NCBI GenBank assembly: GCA_015680685.1
Contig: MNCI01007719.1
Span: 196,692 to 229,753 of the forward strand
Source of the DNA: Gnetum montanum
Taxonomy: Eukaryota; Streptophyta; Gnetopsida; Gnetales; Gnetaceae
Direction of reading: 5' to 3'
Length of the DNA: 33,062 nt
The translations under genes and the position numbers were made by a program. Of this stretch, positions 20,963 through 30,815 are shown one piece after another (position 1 is the first letter of the stretch; the number at the start of each line of letters is the position of its first letter). The notes beneath the pieces were generated by a model, which worked only from the letters and a program-made list of their open reading frames with translations, was not told the origin of the DNA and searched no databases.

Positions 20963-23900
20963 ATGGGCAAGGGCAAGGAGGTAGAAGGCCAGGGGAGGAA
21001 GGGGCTCAACTTGACCTTCGCGAAGGAAAGTGAGGCCATGCTGCAGTGTTTGCCTAGGCCTAGGATTCCATCGTGGCCTAGATCGGCACACAGGTAGGCT
21101 CTAATCTTGCTATTAGTTAATTGTTTTCATTTGTATTTGTTATCTAGGTGTAGACAGTTTTAGCAGCGTGTAGGGTTTGCACACTGGGTGTAAACAATTT
21201 TTAGCAGCGTGCAGGGACTGCATGCTGGGTGTAAATAGTTTTTGCAGCGTGTAGGGTTTGCACGCTGAGCGTAAACAGTTTTGGCAGTGTGCAGGGTCTA
21301 CACGCTGAGTGTAAACCGTTTTCAACTTTTTCGAAGTATTGACCTTCAACATGTAACTTCGTTTCTCTATTTCATTTCCATGTATAACTGATTTTCCATT
21401 GCATTCTGGTTATTTGCAGGGATCCTGAGCCTTTCCTCTTAGTGGTTGAGTTGGTTGGGGTACTGGCCTGGTTCGGGCCCCTTGATACCGACAAACCTGC
21501 CCTTGATCTGACTATTTATAACAATGGGGTATGGTTCAGGGAAGGGGCCTGTGAGTTCCTTGCCTTCATTTTAGATAGATTCAAGGTAGTGATATGGTCC
21601 CATCTAAACGAACAAGTAGTGTGGAGCGTGCTTGAAGTAATGTTGCCAGGATCTTTAAACAGCGTCATGGCTTTCATGGTGGACATTGATGAGGGACCGC
21701 TTGCGATTGAGGATGGTCCCTCTGGAGGGCCTAGATCTACCGGTCCGTTATTGCGCGTATGGGACTTATTGCCACGTGGACCTCACTATCTCAATAGCAC
21801 CTTATTTTGGGCCACGCATGTGCATACATTATTTCAGAACCCTCCAGGCACGGTGTACAGGGTAGAGAGGTAAGGTTGTTTAATTTGTCATTTCTATTTT
21901 TGTTGATGGGTTTCCATAGGGAGATAGTGTCGTTGCGTTCAAACGTTGAGGCACAGTCTCATTTTACTTTCGCGTTCTTTGTCGATTATCTACGTTGCCT
22001 AGATGAGTTTTTGGTGATTTGTGCAGATAATAAATATGTTTTGCGGGATTGTACTCAATTATCTCGCCCATGGATTAACCATTTATTCGAGGTAGCTGAG
22101 TCTCAAGATGCACCCGAGGGGATCGATGAATCAGTTTCCATCACAACAGAGGGGTCATCTGGTACTTCAATCCATACACACGACAGTGTGGGGTTGGAAC
22201 CAAACAATGTGCCCTACACTGCTAAGAGGGCTGATTGGGTGATCAAGGAGACCATCGAGAAAGCCAAATCAAAGATTCAGAAGCGCAAACGCCCTAAAGA
22301 GGTGGCCTCAACTATGGAAGAGCCAAGGATGAAGCGTATATGATTCAAAATGCTTGCTCGAGGTAAGTAAGCTTGATGCACTTGTTATATTGCTATTATC
22401 ATCATTTTCATGTTGACCACTTACATGAAACTAATGTCTTCAGACGTGACTCGGGAAGTGAGAAGACAGGAGCTAGAAACTATTATCGAGGAGGAGGAAG
22501 TTCCAACAAATTTAATTGAGGAGGAAGAGGTCGACAAAGATTAGGTGGAAGTGACCGAGGAGCTGGCGGAAGACACCACGGAGACAGAATTGGTCGATGA
22601 CCGAGATGGTGTTGATGAAATATTTAATAGCTTCCTTAAGGGAAGATTGGACCTTGGTGACCCTCCGAACTGGGAAGGGAATAGAGAATCCAGTATATTC
22701 CCTTTTGTTTTATTGCATTGCCTTGTGAATCGTTGTTTCGATTATGTGGTGTTTTATTTTATATTTTGTATCACTTCCAAATGAAGATATTGAAACTAGG
22801 ACGATTCCTACCATGCAGTTAGAAGTGCCTATGATAGTGGCTCCCCCTGAAACGACCACTGAGGCTAATCCATCTCATACTCATGAACCATTTACTTGGA
22901 CCGAGATGCCAAGAAAAATGGATTTCGTCACCAGTATCGTTGACGAGGTGGTCGAATGCATTCAGCAAGCTCACTTTGAAATAGGTACAGTCGTCTCAAG
23001 TGTTTTGCAGTCTTCAAGTTTCACATTCATTCTTTTTTTCTGTTTCCATTTAAGATCTACTGCATGTTCTTTTCGTGTGGGTAGGGGCTAAACTGAAGTG
23101 GGATCCATCTGAGGCTGTTTGTATTGACAGCTTGCTTGCACTGCCGCTAGAAGTTGAACAGGTATCGAGACGAGTCTATGACGAGGTGGCAGAATGTCTT
23201 ATGCATAACGCCAAATCGCTTTGGACTTGTCAGCGCTCCATTGAACAGCTATGGTTGCAGATCCAGGCAAAGGAAAAAGAGGTTTTCGAGTTATCGGCTG
23301 AACGTGATGATCTCAAAGCCCGTTATGAGTTTGCCTCGGCCAGATTAATCAGTGATCGTTCTTGGCAGACTTCCGAGATCACTTATACCAGGTATTGGAA
23401 CTTGCTGAATTGCCATGCATCACTGACTCAAAAACTAGCAAAGCGTAAGGCCCAAATAGATTTGCTGAACCTCAAGTGTCAGGATTGGAAGGCTTTCACT
23501 TCCAAGGTGTGGAAGTGGGGTCAAGATGAGAAGAACCATAAGCATCATTACAAGAAGTCATTAAAAGAAGTATCTATAGAGATGCGTCAGCTTGAAATGT
23601 TCGTAGAGTGTCTGGGTCTATGTTCTACATTTGATACCTTTGCTAAGAATACCACTATTGAGATGGAATTGCCCACGAGGGTAATTACAACTTCTTCTAG
23701 GGAGGTCTCTGTGGGTGAATTTCCCTTGAAACGTCCTACATGGTCGACGGTTGACAAGAGGAAGGCCTTAGAGAACGTCGATTTGGGCCTCAATGGGACT
23801 GATTGGGCTAGCGTCTTAGAGGAAGAAATTCTCCATCGATTGGAATTCGGTTTAGGGGGGTCTCCTACGGTAAGTAGTTTGTTCTTGTGAATTTTGTTCA

Positions 23901-24006
23901 TCAAATAATGTTTGGGAGTTTTCTCTTTTCTTCTTGTGTTGATTATTTCTTTTACTTTTTATAGGGTCGAGGTGACGACGATGTTCAAGAAGGTGGCCCC
24001 AGTTGA
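20963..24006 (+). pseudogene. Antisense seven-exon gene: FCP1/NIF-like pseudophosphatase with coiled coil
   Basis: A spliced cellular-type gene inside the Tat-like element, on the opposite strand. Exons: 20963-21093, 21420-21869, 21920-22362, 22444-22692, 22787-22984, 23085-23869, 23965-24006. All six introns are GT-AG and every junction keeps one frame, giving about 765 codons. Exons 1-3 resemble plant FCP1/NIF (HAD-type) phosphatases: FLLVVELVGVLAWF at the motif I site, REGACEFLAFILDRFKVVIW, then FWATHVHTLFQNPPGTVY at the motif III/IV site. The motif I Asp is Glu and the usual D-D-S-P is replaced, so catalysis is unlikely. Exons 4-5 are acidic (EEEE runs). Exon 6 is a long charged helix (QIQAKEKEVFELSAERDDLK), probably coiled coil. 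Premature stops lie at 22341 (TGA), 22542 (TAG) and 24004 (TGA). Intron 2 is only 50 bases, the weakest junction. FCP1-like similarity is from motif alignment by eye. Confidence 0.7.
21145..21325 (+). repeat. 40-41 bp tandem repeat in intron 1 of the cargo gene
   Basis: Four near-identical units starting GCAGCGTG at 21163, 21204, 21244 and 21284, plus a partial unit before them. Each contains GTAGGGTTTGCACGCTG or close variants, then AGCGTAAACAG. The words are related to those in the LTRs and in the element's leader. Confidence 0.85.
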
Positions 24007-24020
24007 GCGAAGACCCATGA

Positions 24021-24082
24021 TGCCGGCGAGTATGAAGGGGATAGCCCATGGTGCCGGCGAGTATGAAGGGGATAGCCCTCCC
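24021..24082 (+). repeat. 31-bp tandem duplication in last exon of cargo gene
   Basis: Two copies starting TGCCGGCGAGTATGAAGGGG at 24021 and 24052. Thirty-one is not a multiple of three, so the duplication shifts the reading frame. The second copy leads to GDSPPIRDV and TAG at 24094-24096, which may be the older end of the protein. Confidence 0.85.
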
Positions 24083-24099
24083 ATCCGTGATGTTTAGTT

Positions 24100-24487
24100 T
24101 TGATTTTGAGACTATCCTGGCTCATAATTATACATAAATCGTAAATTAAATGTTTTGCCTTGAGTTGTATTGAATTGATGAATGGAATCAGTTAACTGTT
24201 GTACTTGTATAACTGTATATGATTACATATATATATGTTTGTATATTTTTTTTGTGAAGTTTTAGTTTAAATGTAAACACGATGCGGCAATGTAAAATGT
24301 TTTGGTTTGTTTTGCTATTTAAGTGTAATGCACGAAGTGGGAATGCAAGTAAGAATGTAATTATAAGTGAAGGATAATTGTGAAAAAGAAAATGTGAAGA
24401 AAAACTGTTATTGATAACACGACAATATAAGCATAAATTCGAACAATGAACTTAAATTTGCGAGAAAAACAAAGTGTAAGCAAATGG
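24100..24487 (-). other. AT-rich spacer after the cargo gene
   Basis: No gene is visible. It contains a (TA)n run at 24226-24236 and AATTAAA/AATGTAAA words that could serve polyadenylation of the plus-strand gene; none is decisive. Confidence 0.5.
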
Positions 24488-24690
24488 TTTATTTTAAGGC
24501 CATTTCGGGCCCCATGCACTAGTTTAAGGAAATCTTGGGCCATGTGTAAATGAGGGGAGTTTCAAGTGACACTGGTGGATTTCTTGGTAGACCGACCATT
24601 TCTAATCGTGGCTAGTTTTATGTCGTTGCGGACATGCGATAGTTTAACGTCGTTTTGGACTAAGTATGTAGTTTAACGTCATTTTGGACT
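24488..24690 (-). repeat. AGTTTA-GTC array, copy 3
   Basis: Plus-strand units include GGTTTATTTTAAGGCCATTT, TAGTTTAAGGAAATC, TAGTTTTATGTCGTTGCGGA, TAGTTTAACGTCGTTTTGGA and TAGTTTAACGTCATTTTGGA. The last ends about ten bases from the protease stop codon at 24701. Confidence 0.75.
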
Positions 24691-24700
24691 TTAATATCAT

Positions 24701-25570
24701 TTATTGGCTTAGTAATTTTTTAATTTTCTTCATTTTAACATTAGGAGTAGCGTTAATAGGTATGATTCTATATTTAGCGTCTCCTTCACTGATCACGTTG
24801 AACGGTAATTCAGCCCAAAGGATGTCTGATGGAACAGTTCCCGCATTGGTGTTTTCTGATGTTTCTACATGTACTGTAGTTTCTACGTTTGTTGTAGTTT
24901 CTAGGTGAGGTTGTATATGTACAATTTTAGGCTCGGGTATTTCTATTTTGGGTAAATTTTTCTTTGTGTTTAATAGATTATTGCTTACTGGTTGCGTGCA
25001 TCTTTGTTGTTCATTTGTATCATCTTGTTTAGGCTCTTCAAACTTAACCTCTGAGCCTTGATCTGTATCTGTATGTGATGAGATGGTAGGTGTAGCAGCC
25101 TCCCCATGTATAATGATTTTTCCACCTTCGCAAGGCAGGTGAATCTCTTGGTGTATGGGGGAAGAGACTGCTTTCAGTTGGGCTATCCAGGGCCTTCCCA
25201 ATATTAAATTGAATCCTAGCATTTCATCGATGACCACAAAGTCGGCAGATGTGGGGAATTGATCCCCTGCTATAAAGTCCAAAGTCACGGTGCCTTTGAC
25301 TACTACGCGTGATCCACTAAACAATTTCAAACACGTGGTGGCGGTTGGTCTAATTAGTTCTGTAAGCCCTAATTGTTTGACGATGGGCTAGGGTACTACG
25401 TTTGTAGCGGCTCCATCATCTACATGCACTCTATCTATCTTGAATTGATTTATTCATATCGTTATGAACATAGGTGCGGTTGTCACTTCTCCTATTTTCT
25501 CATCCATTTTGATGATGTCATTGTGGAAACCTAATGGTTAGGAGTCGATCCTTGAGGTGAATACATGACC
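24701..25570 (-). pseudogene. Protease region, Tat-like
   Basis: Aspartic protease of the element. The active site reads VHVDDGAATNVV (25387-25424 on the minus strand), followed by a TAG at 25388-25390 where glutamine fits, then PIVKQLGLTELIRP. The second half reads FPTSADFVVIDEMLGFNLIL, then GRPWIAQLKAVSSPIHQEI, the conserved I-L-G-R-P-W block. From 25330 to 24701 the frame is open, ending in a Lys-rich tail and TAA. Further stops occur upstream around 25460-25540. The frame ends here and RT starts 4.4 kb further on, so a splice would be needed to make a joint product. Confidence 0.8.
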
Positions 25571-28500
25571 GCATGAATTGAAGGTTCATTTGGAGGTAAG
25601 TCTCCGCTTACTGGGATGGATGTCAACATGCGCACTAGGGCTTCGCGATGGGTTTGAGAGGTTAACACCAGGTCGTATAAGCTTAATGAAGTGTTTTTTT
25701 GTTTAAGCGCCTGCGTGACCTATGTTAGAGCTGTTGCTAAATCTTTACTGTTGGGCATATGTTTGTCAATAGTCATTTGGTCCATAGGGACTAACAGTTT
25801 TATCTCATGCGTAGTTGGTTTATCATTTTTACCCACAATCATTGATTTAGACGTATCATGCTTTCTAGATGATTCACCCTCATAGCTTGTGTTTGGTTTA
25901 TTGTTAGGTGATGTCATGGGTATTGCACTTAGCGGGGTAGGCTTGGGAGGTCCTAAGGCTAGTTGTTGGCGTTCCTTCTCCAAGCATTCCCGTGTAAGCT
26001 TGTCTACCAAGCGTTCTCGTGTGTGGCGTGGGGGTACAGTTGGTTTTGGAACCTTAGGTTGCTTTGGAACCTGTATAACGTATGGAGTAGGGCGGGGTTG
26101 CGATTGGATGGTTGAATGCGGTTGAGTATCAGGTTGGCTAGGCATCTTGATGACATAAGGGATCGATTTATTCTTTGTTTGCGGAGTGGAGGATTGGTGG
26201 TCATCAGGACATTCGGGTATCCTAACAACATATGGAGTTGGCCTAGTTGGATGTTGTACCTTCGCAGTTGCGATCACAGGTGATACTCGGACTATGTAGG
26301 GAGCGGGCCGAGTAGGAGGTGATTGTGTGTTTGCGGTAGTAGTGATGGGAGGTATACGCACCATGTATGATTTTTCACATGTTGGTGTGATAGAAGTTGC
26401 TACGGCGGGGGGTATTCGGATGACATAAGGTTTCTGTGGGGAGTATGATGGTTGAGGCATAGGTGTTTGTATAGTGGGAGGAATATGCACTACAAATGGT
26501 TTCTTAGGCATTTGCTGCTCATGATCGGAATGGATGGTGTTAATCCTAGGTGTTTCCAGTTCATTATCAAAGTAGATGGTGTTAATTACATATGGTGCTT
26601 CTTTAGTATTTAGAGGATCTTTATATACGCCCATGGCCTGGTTTTGTGGTTGGACTGGGTTGGCTTCATCAAAAGTGATTTGACCTCCGTCGATCATCTA
26701 TTGGATATCTTGTTTTAGGGTGAAACAATAGTCAGTGCCATGCCCATTACATTGATGATAATCAAAAAACGATCCATTCGAAAGCATTTTGGAACTAGGG
26801 GCTCATTTGGCGTTGCCAGGCTTAGGTTCTGAACCAATTGACAGAACCGATCATGTCTTTGGATCGCTACGAGGGACAACTATTTATGTTTCATTAGTCC
26901 GGCCTTCAAAAGTTGGTTGAATAACTACAATGGTTTCATAGGCAATGGTGTATATTGAGAGGGGTCCTTCCTCTCGAAGTTTCTCATACAACCCGGTGTA
27001 GGGTTTTGTGATGCGGATGATTCAGGTGCCATCGCAGGAGCGGGTTTAGCATAATTAGCAGGGGCAGCAGGAGGTTTGCTTTGTTGTCCTGCATTCGCTT
27101 GTTGTGTTTCCACTACTACCGCTATAGTTATTTTAGCCTTTTCTTTGTCTTTCTTATTATGTTGGTTTCTAAAGGCTGAATAGGTAGGGTCGTGGCTGTT
27201 TTGGGCTACCTCCTCTATGTTCTTGGTCTGTACAAATGCTTGACTTAGAGTGCGTGCATTAAGATAATATAATTTGGACTTGACAAAATCATTGATAGCC
27301 CCTTTTAGGATGGTGAGGAGATACGTCTCCGGGATTGGCTCATGGAGCTCGTTGAGGGCAACACTCCATCGTTGAATGAATTTTTGGACAGGTTCAAGCG
27401 GTGCTTGCTTGACATGTATGAGGCTATTAAGTGTTGCTTTAGGCTTCAATTTATACTTGAACCTAGTAATGAATTGGTGTAACAAATCTTCTAGAGAAGA
27501 TATTAAGTTTCGTGGCAAGGCCCGATACCAATCAAGTGCTCTCCCTTCGAGGGACATGGGGAACACTCGCAAAATGGCATGTGGCCATGCCTGAAATAGC
27601 GTGCATTCTAGTCTAAACGTTATAAGGTGAGCATTGGGGTCTGTCTCCCTGTTTTATTTAGTCAGCATGGGTAAGGAAACACCCTTAGGTAGTGTTAGAG
27701 GCGGAACCGAAGAGCTGATAGGGTTATCGTGATAGAAGTCCACTACCTTAAGCTCTCCGTCAATGGCTGTTTTGAGGCGTTTGACCTTGTTAGTTAGCTC
27801 TTGCATTAGCTTTTTGGCATCAGCCCAATCTTGGGCACTAGGTGAGATAGTAGGTTGAGGATGTTGTACAGTATACAGGTTAGATTATTGGACAGTGGGC
27901 TGGAAGGAAGAAAGTTGTGTGGTTGGAGGCTGCGCTTGCGGAATATTTGTGGCGGGTGATACTAGGGGCGGCACATTGTAGGTAAGGGGTTGCTATTGTT
28001 GTTGTGGTTGTTCTTGAGGGATGTTAGCAGGTAAAATCATATGAGGCGATATGTTATAGTGAGGGGGTTGATGCGGTTGAGCACCAATCGTAGCCCATTG
28101 CCCAGTCACGCTTTGAGTAGGGACATTCTGAACTTGTTGAGTTACAGCGGTGAAAGGGGCTCCTTGGGTTTGGATCCGTGGTATATAATGAGAAGATGTG
28201 GAAGCTGGTATCACATGTGGCATCCCGATCACTCTGGGCAGGAAGGTTACTCCTACATTATTTTGAAGAGGTTGTATTTGTAAGAATGGGGATACTATTG
28301 CAACAGGGGGAATAGCAAGGGGAAGTGTGTTGAGTTGCGCATCGGTTACAGGAGGGGTAGGGATAAGCGTGGATGGTTCCTGTTGAGGTATCTGTGCTTG
28401 GGTGATTTTAAATGGTTGGAGGGACGTAGCTTCCCCTGTGGTTGGATGAAAAAACGGGTTTGCATAGGTTTGTGGGCTGAGGGTATGGTACAAATCTTCG

Positions 28501-28937
28501 TGCTCAGACTAAGCTGCAAAGTCATTCTCCTCTTTCAATTGAGGATTTGCCACAGACTGGTTTAGAGACTGACTCCTTAGTAGGAGGAGTTGTGAGATGA
28601 GCTCAGAGTAGTGCTCTAGGAGAGGGATGATATCATACGGGGAAGGGATGAACTCATGTTCTCCCCTATGGAAGAGTTTATATTGTCTCTTAACCTCCAT
28701 TTCAGTTTGATCCACGGTTAGGACGGCTTGTATTTTTATGCATATGAAGTTGTATTTCTCCTGAGTTATAATGTTAAATAATGGGTTCCTCCTTTGCAAT
28801 CTGAGAGACCAGCGAGGCCCTGTCGTGGGTTGTACTACGGGTTGTTGAACAACCATGGGGCCTACGATATTTGTGATGGGCTTGGTTGAGGCGTTGGGGT
28901 TCGTAGTGTTCATGGTGAAAGGTTGTGAATATAACAC
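25571..28937 (-). pseudogene. gag of the Tat-like element, with Pro-rich repeat domain
   Basis: Capsid/nucleocapsid gene in several adjoining open pieces. The N-terminal piece (28937-28509) reads WSLRLQRRNPLF and HRGEHEFIPSPYDIIPLLEH. A Pro/Gln-rich segment follows (28493-27900). The capsid domain lies at about 27800-27180: DPNAHLITFRLEC, LRVFPMSLEGRALDWYRALP, LEDLLHQFITRFKYK, APLEPVQKFIQRWSVALNEL. A zinc-finger-like DYHQCNGHGTDYCFTLKQD is at about 26710-26770, a Tat/Ogre signature, with its first Cys lost. Then 26697-25720 is Pro-rich with about eight copies of a P-Y-V-I-R-I-P-P-like peptide. Stops at 26925 and 26698 (TAG) and several others interrupt it. Start choice at 28937 or the inner ATG at about 28913 is uncertain. 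Confidence 0.8.
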
Positions 28938-29048
28938 GGTGAAAGGGATATGAAACTGGTATACTTATTGGAGTGTACACCTAAGTCCGCAGCGTACAGC
29001 GTCTAGACCGAATCTCAGCATATAGGCTCCAACGACCAGCATACAGAG

Positions 29049-29576
29049 TCTACAACGTACAACGTACAGGTAGGCTGAGCAGCGTGTAGATAGAGTCTAT
29101 AGCGTACAGCGTATACTGGGTAGCATGTAGACAGGGTCTACAACGTACAGCGTAGACTGGGCAACCTGTAGACAGAGTCTATGGTGTACAGCGTACAGGT
29201 AAGTTGAGCGGCGTGTAGACAGAGTCTACAACGTACAACGTATAGGTAGGCTGAGCAACATGTAGACGGAGTCTACAGCGTACAGCGTAGGCTAAGCAGC
29301 ATGTAGATAGAGTCTACAATGTACAGCGTATACTGGGCAGCATGTAGATAGGGTTTACAACGTACAACATAGACTGGGCTGTGTGTAGACAGAGTCTATG
29401 GCGTACAACGTACAGGTAGGCTGAGCGGCGTGTAGACAGAGTCTATAGCATACAACGTATAGGTAAGCTGAGCGGCATGTAGATAGAGTTTATAGCGTAC
29501 AACGTATAGGTAGGCTGAGCGGCGTGTAGACAGAGTCTACAACATACAGCGTAGACTGAGCAGCGTGTAGATGCTG
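29049..29576 (-). repeat. Twelve-unit tandem array in the leader, 47- and 41-bp units
   Basis: Each unit starts TCTAC/TCTAT and ends GTAGACAGAG or a variant. I count six 47-bp and six 41-bp units in the order L S S L L S S S L L L S, which adds up to 528 bases. The long type carries ACAGGTAGGCTGAGC and the short type AGACTGGGC. Unit junctions form GTAGACAGAGTCTAC, an inverted repeat with a 3-base loop; four are perfect and the rest differ mainly by transitions. The array fills most of the leader between 5' LTR and gag. A looser repeat extends to about 28985. Confidence 0.9.
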
Positions 29577-29676
29577 GGAATTCTATAGGATAGGGTACAG
29601 ATCTGGGTTTGGTGTTGGTGTGATGTGAATCTGGGAAGATCAAGGTATGAGATCAAAGTAAGTTTAAACAGTTTGG

Positions 29677-29694
29677 GGCCCTCCTTCTATTGCC
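29677..29694 (-). other. Candidate primer binding site
   Basis: Minus strand TGGCAATAGAAGGAGGGC starts six bases after the 5' LTR end. It has the TGG expected for a tRNA CCA end, but I do not recognise the tRNA. Low certainty. Confidence 0.35.
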
Positions 29695-30281
29695 ATTTTC
29701 TGTACTGTCCGAAATCGTCGGTCTCCAACTGGAATGAAACAAAAACTAGGAGATCCCTGGACAAGCACAAAAGACCCCACCTTCGCTTGAGAGCAAGCTG
29801 GAATTAACGAAGGCAAAGTATCATGAATGGTCTGCCCACGGATTAGACAAGGATTTTCCCGAACGTACACCATTATACTGTACGCTGGGTTATACGTAAA
29901 CAACGTAACTAATGTCAAACAGAGCGTAAACGTACAAGAACGTAAATAATAAGCATGCAATAATGAATGAAAAAAAAACTTTAACAAATCTTAGCAAAAG
30001 AAATGTGGTAATATTATTGCGAAACTGAAAGTTACAATGCATTGGTCTAACGCAGTTGTGAATCTGACACAAGGCGGACGAAGAGCCCCGATGGATGCGG
30101 AGGGATGATGGTGTGCTAGTTTGAACTACAGGCACAGCGTGAAGGCTGTATGCTCAGCATGTAGGGTTGAGGTCCAACATACAGGTTTTTGTTTTGCTTT
30201 TGGTTTCTCAATGTCTCTGGTTCTTTTTTTTGTCTATGGTTTTCTCAAAAATTGCCAACCCCGATCTAGTGAAAAATTGGG

Positions 30282-30289
30282 GTTTTTAT
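30282..30289 (-). promoter_or_regulatory. TATA box driving the Tat-like element
   Basis: TATAAAAA on the minus strand, conserved in both LTRs. In this 5' LTR it would start the element's RNA about 25-30 bases further down, near 30255. Confidence 0.55.
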
Positions 30290-30596
30290 ACAAGTTCAGA
30301 CGTTAGACTTGGATCTAGGAGGGGATGATTGGCTATGGAGTGCTGGACTCTTGGGTTAGGTGACATGTGGCGCATTGACCAAGTGCAAAAGAATGAAATT
30401 TTACAAGTGTACAGCGTGTTGTATGCCAGCGTATACACGCTGGGCATGTAAACTCGGCATATAGACTTGATCAAAACAAAGGAAGTCATTCGGCCTTCGG
30501 ATTTGCATTCAGATGTCATGAGAATGCTGCCTGTGGATGTTCAGCTTGGTTGGCCTTGATTTGACATGGTTTTGGAGAGCTTTGATTGGTATACGT

Positions 30597-30815
30597 TGTG
30601 CTACACACTAGGCACAGACATTGTACATGCTGAGTGTATACACTAGGCGTGCACATTATACATGCTGGGCATATATGCTAGTCGTGCACGCTGGGCGTAC
30701 ACATTGTACATGCTGGGCGTATATGCTAGGTGTGCACGCTGGACATATACATTATACATGCTGGGCATATACGCTAGGTGTGCATGATGGGCGTATACGC
30801 TTGTTCGTGCAGGAT
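30597..30815 (-). repeat. GCGTATACGC-type tandem array in right LTR U3
   Basis: Counterpart of 14878-15100, with many CG to TG or CA differences (for example GCATATAC for GCGTATAC). Four to five units. Confidence 0.85.

Noticed and set aside
22336-22443. Alternative donor GTATAT at 22336 that would skip the TGA at 22341
   Set aside because: It also keeps the frame, but the donor GGTAAGT at 22363 is far stronger; TGA from CGA is the simpler explanation. Only RNA data can decide.
28041-28565. Plus-strand open frames over gag
   Set aside because: Shadows of the Pro/Gln-rich gag coding strand.
28513-28937. Separate extra ORF upstream of gag, as known in Ogre elements
   Set aside because: The piece runs nearly continuously into the Pro/Gln-rich gag region and is much shorter than a typical Ogre ORF1, so I treat it as gag N-terminus.
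29049-29576. Regularly repeated array that could suggest CRISPR
   Set aside because: Units are contiguous and similar throughout, with no unique spacers, in an LTR element leader of a plant genome. It is a tandem repeat.
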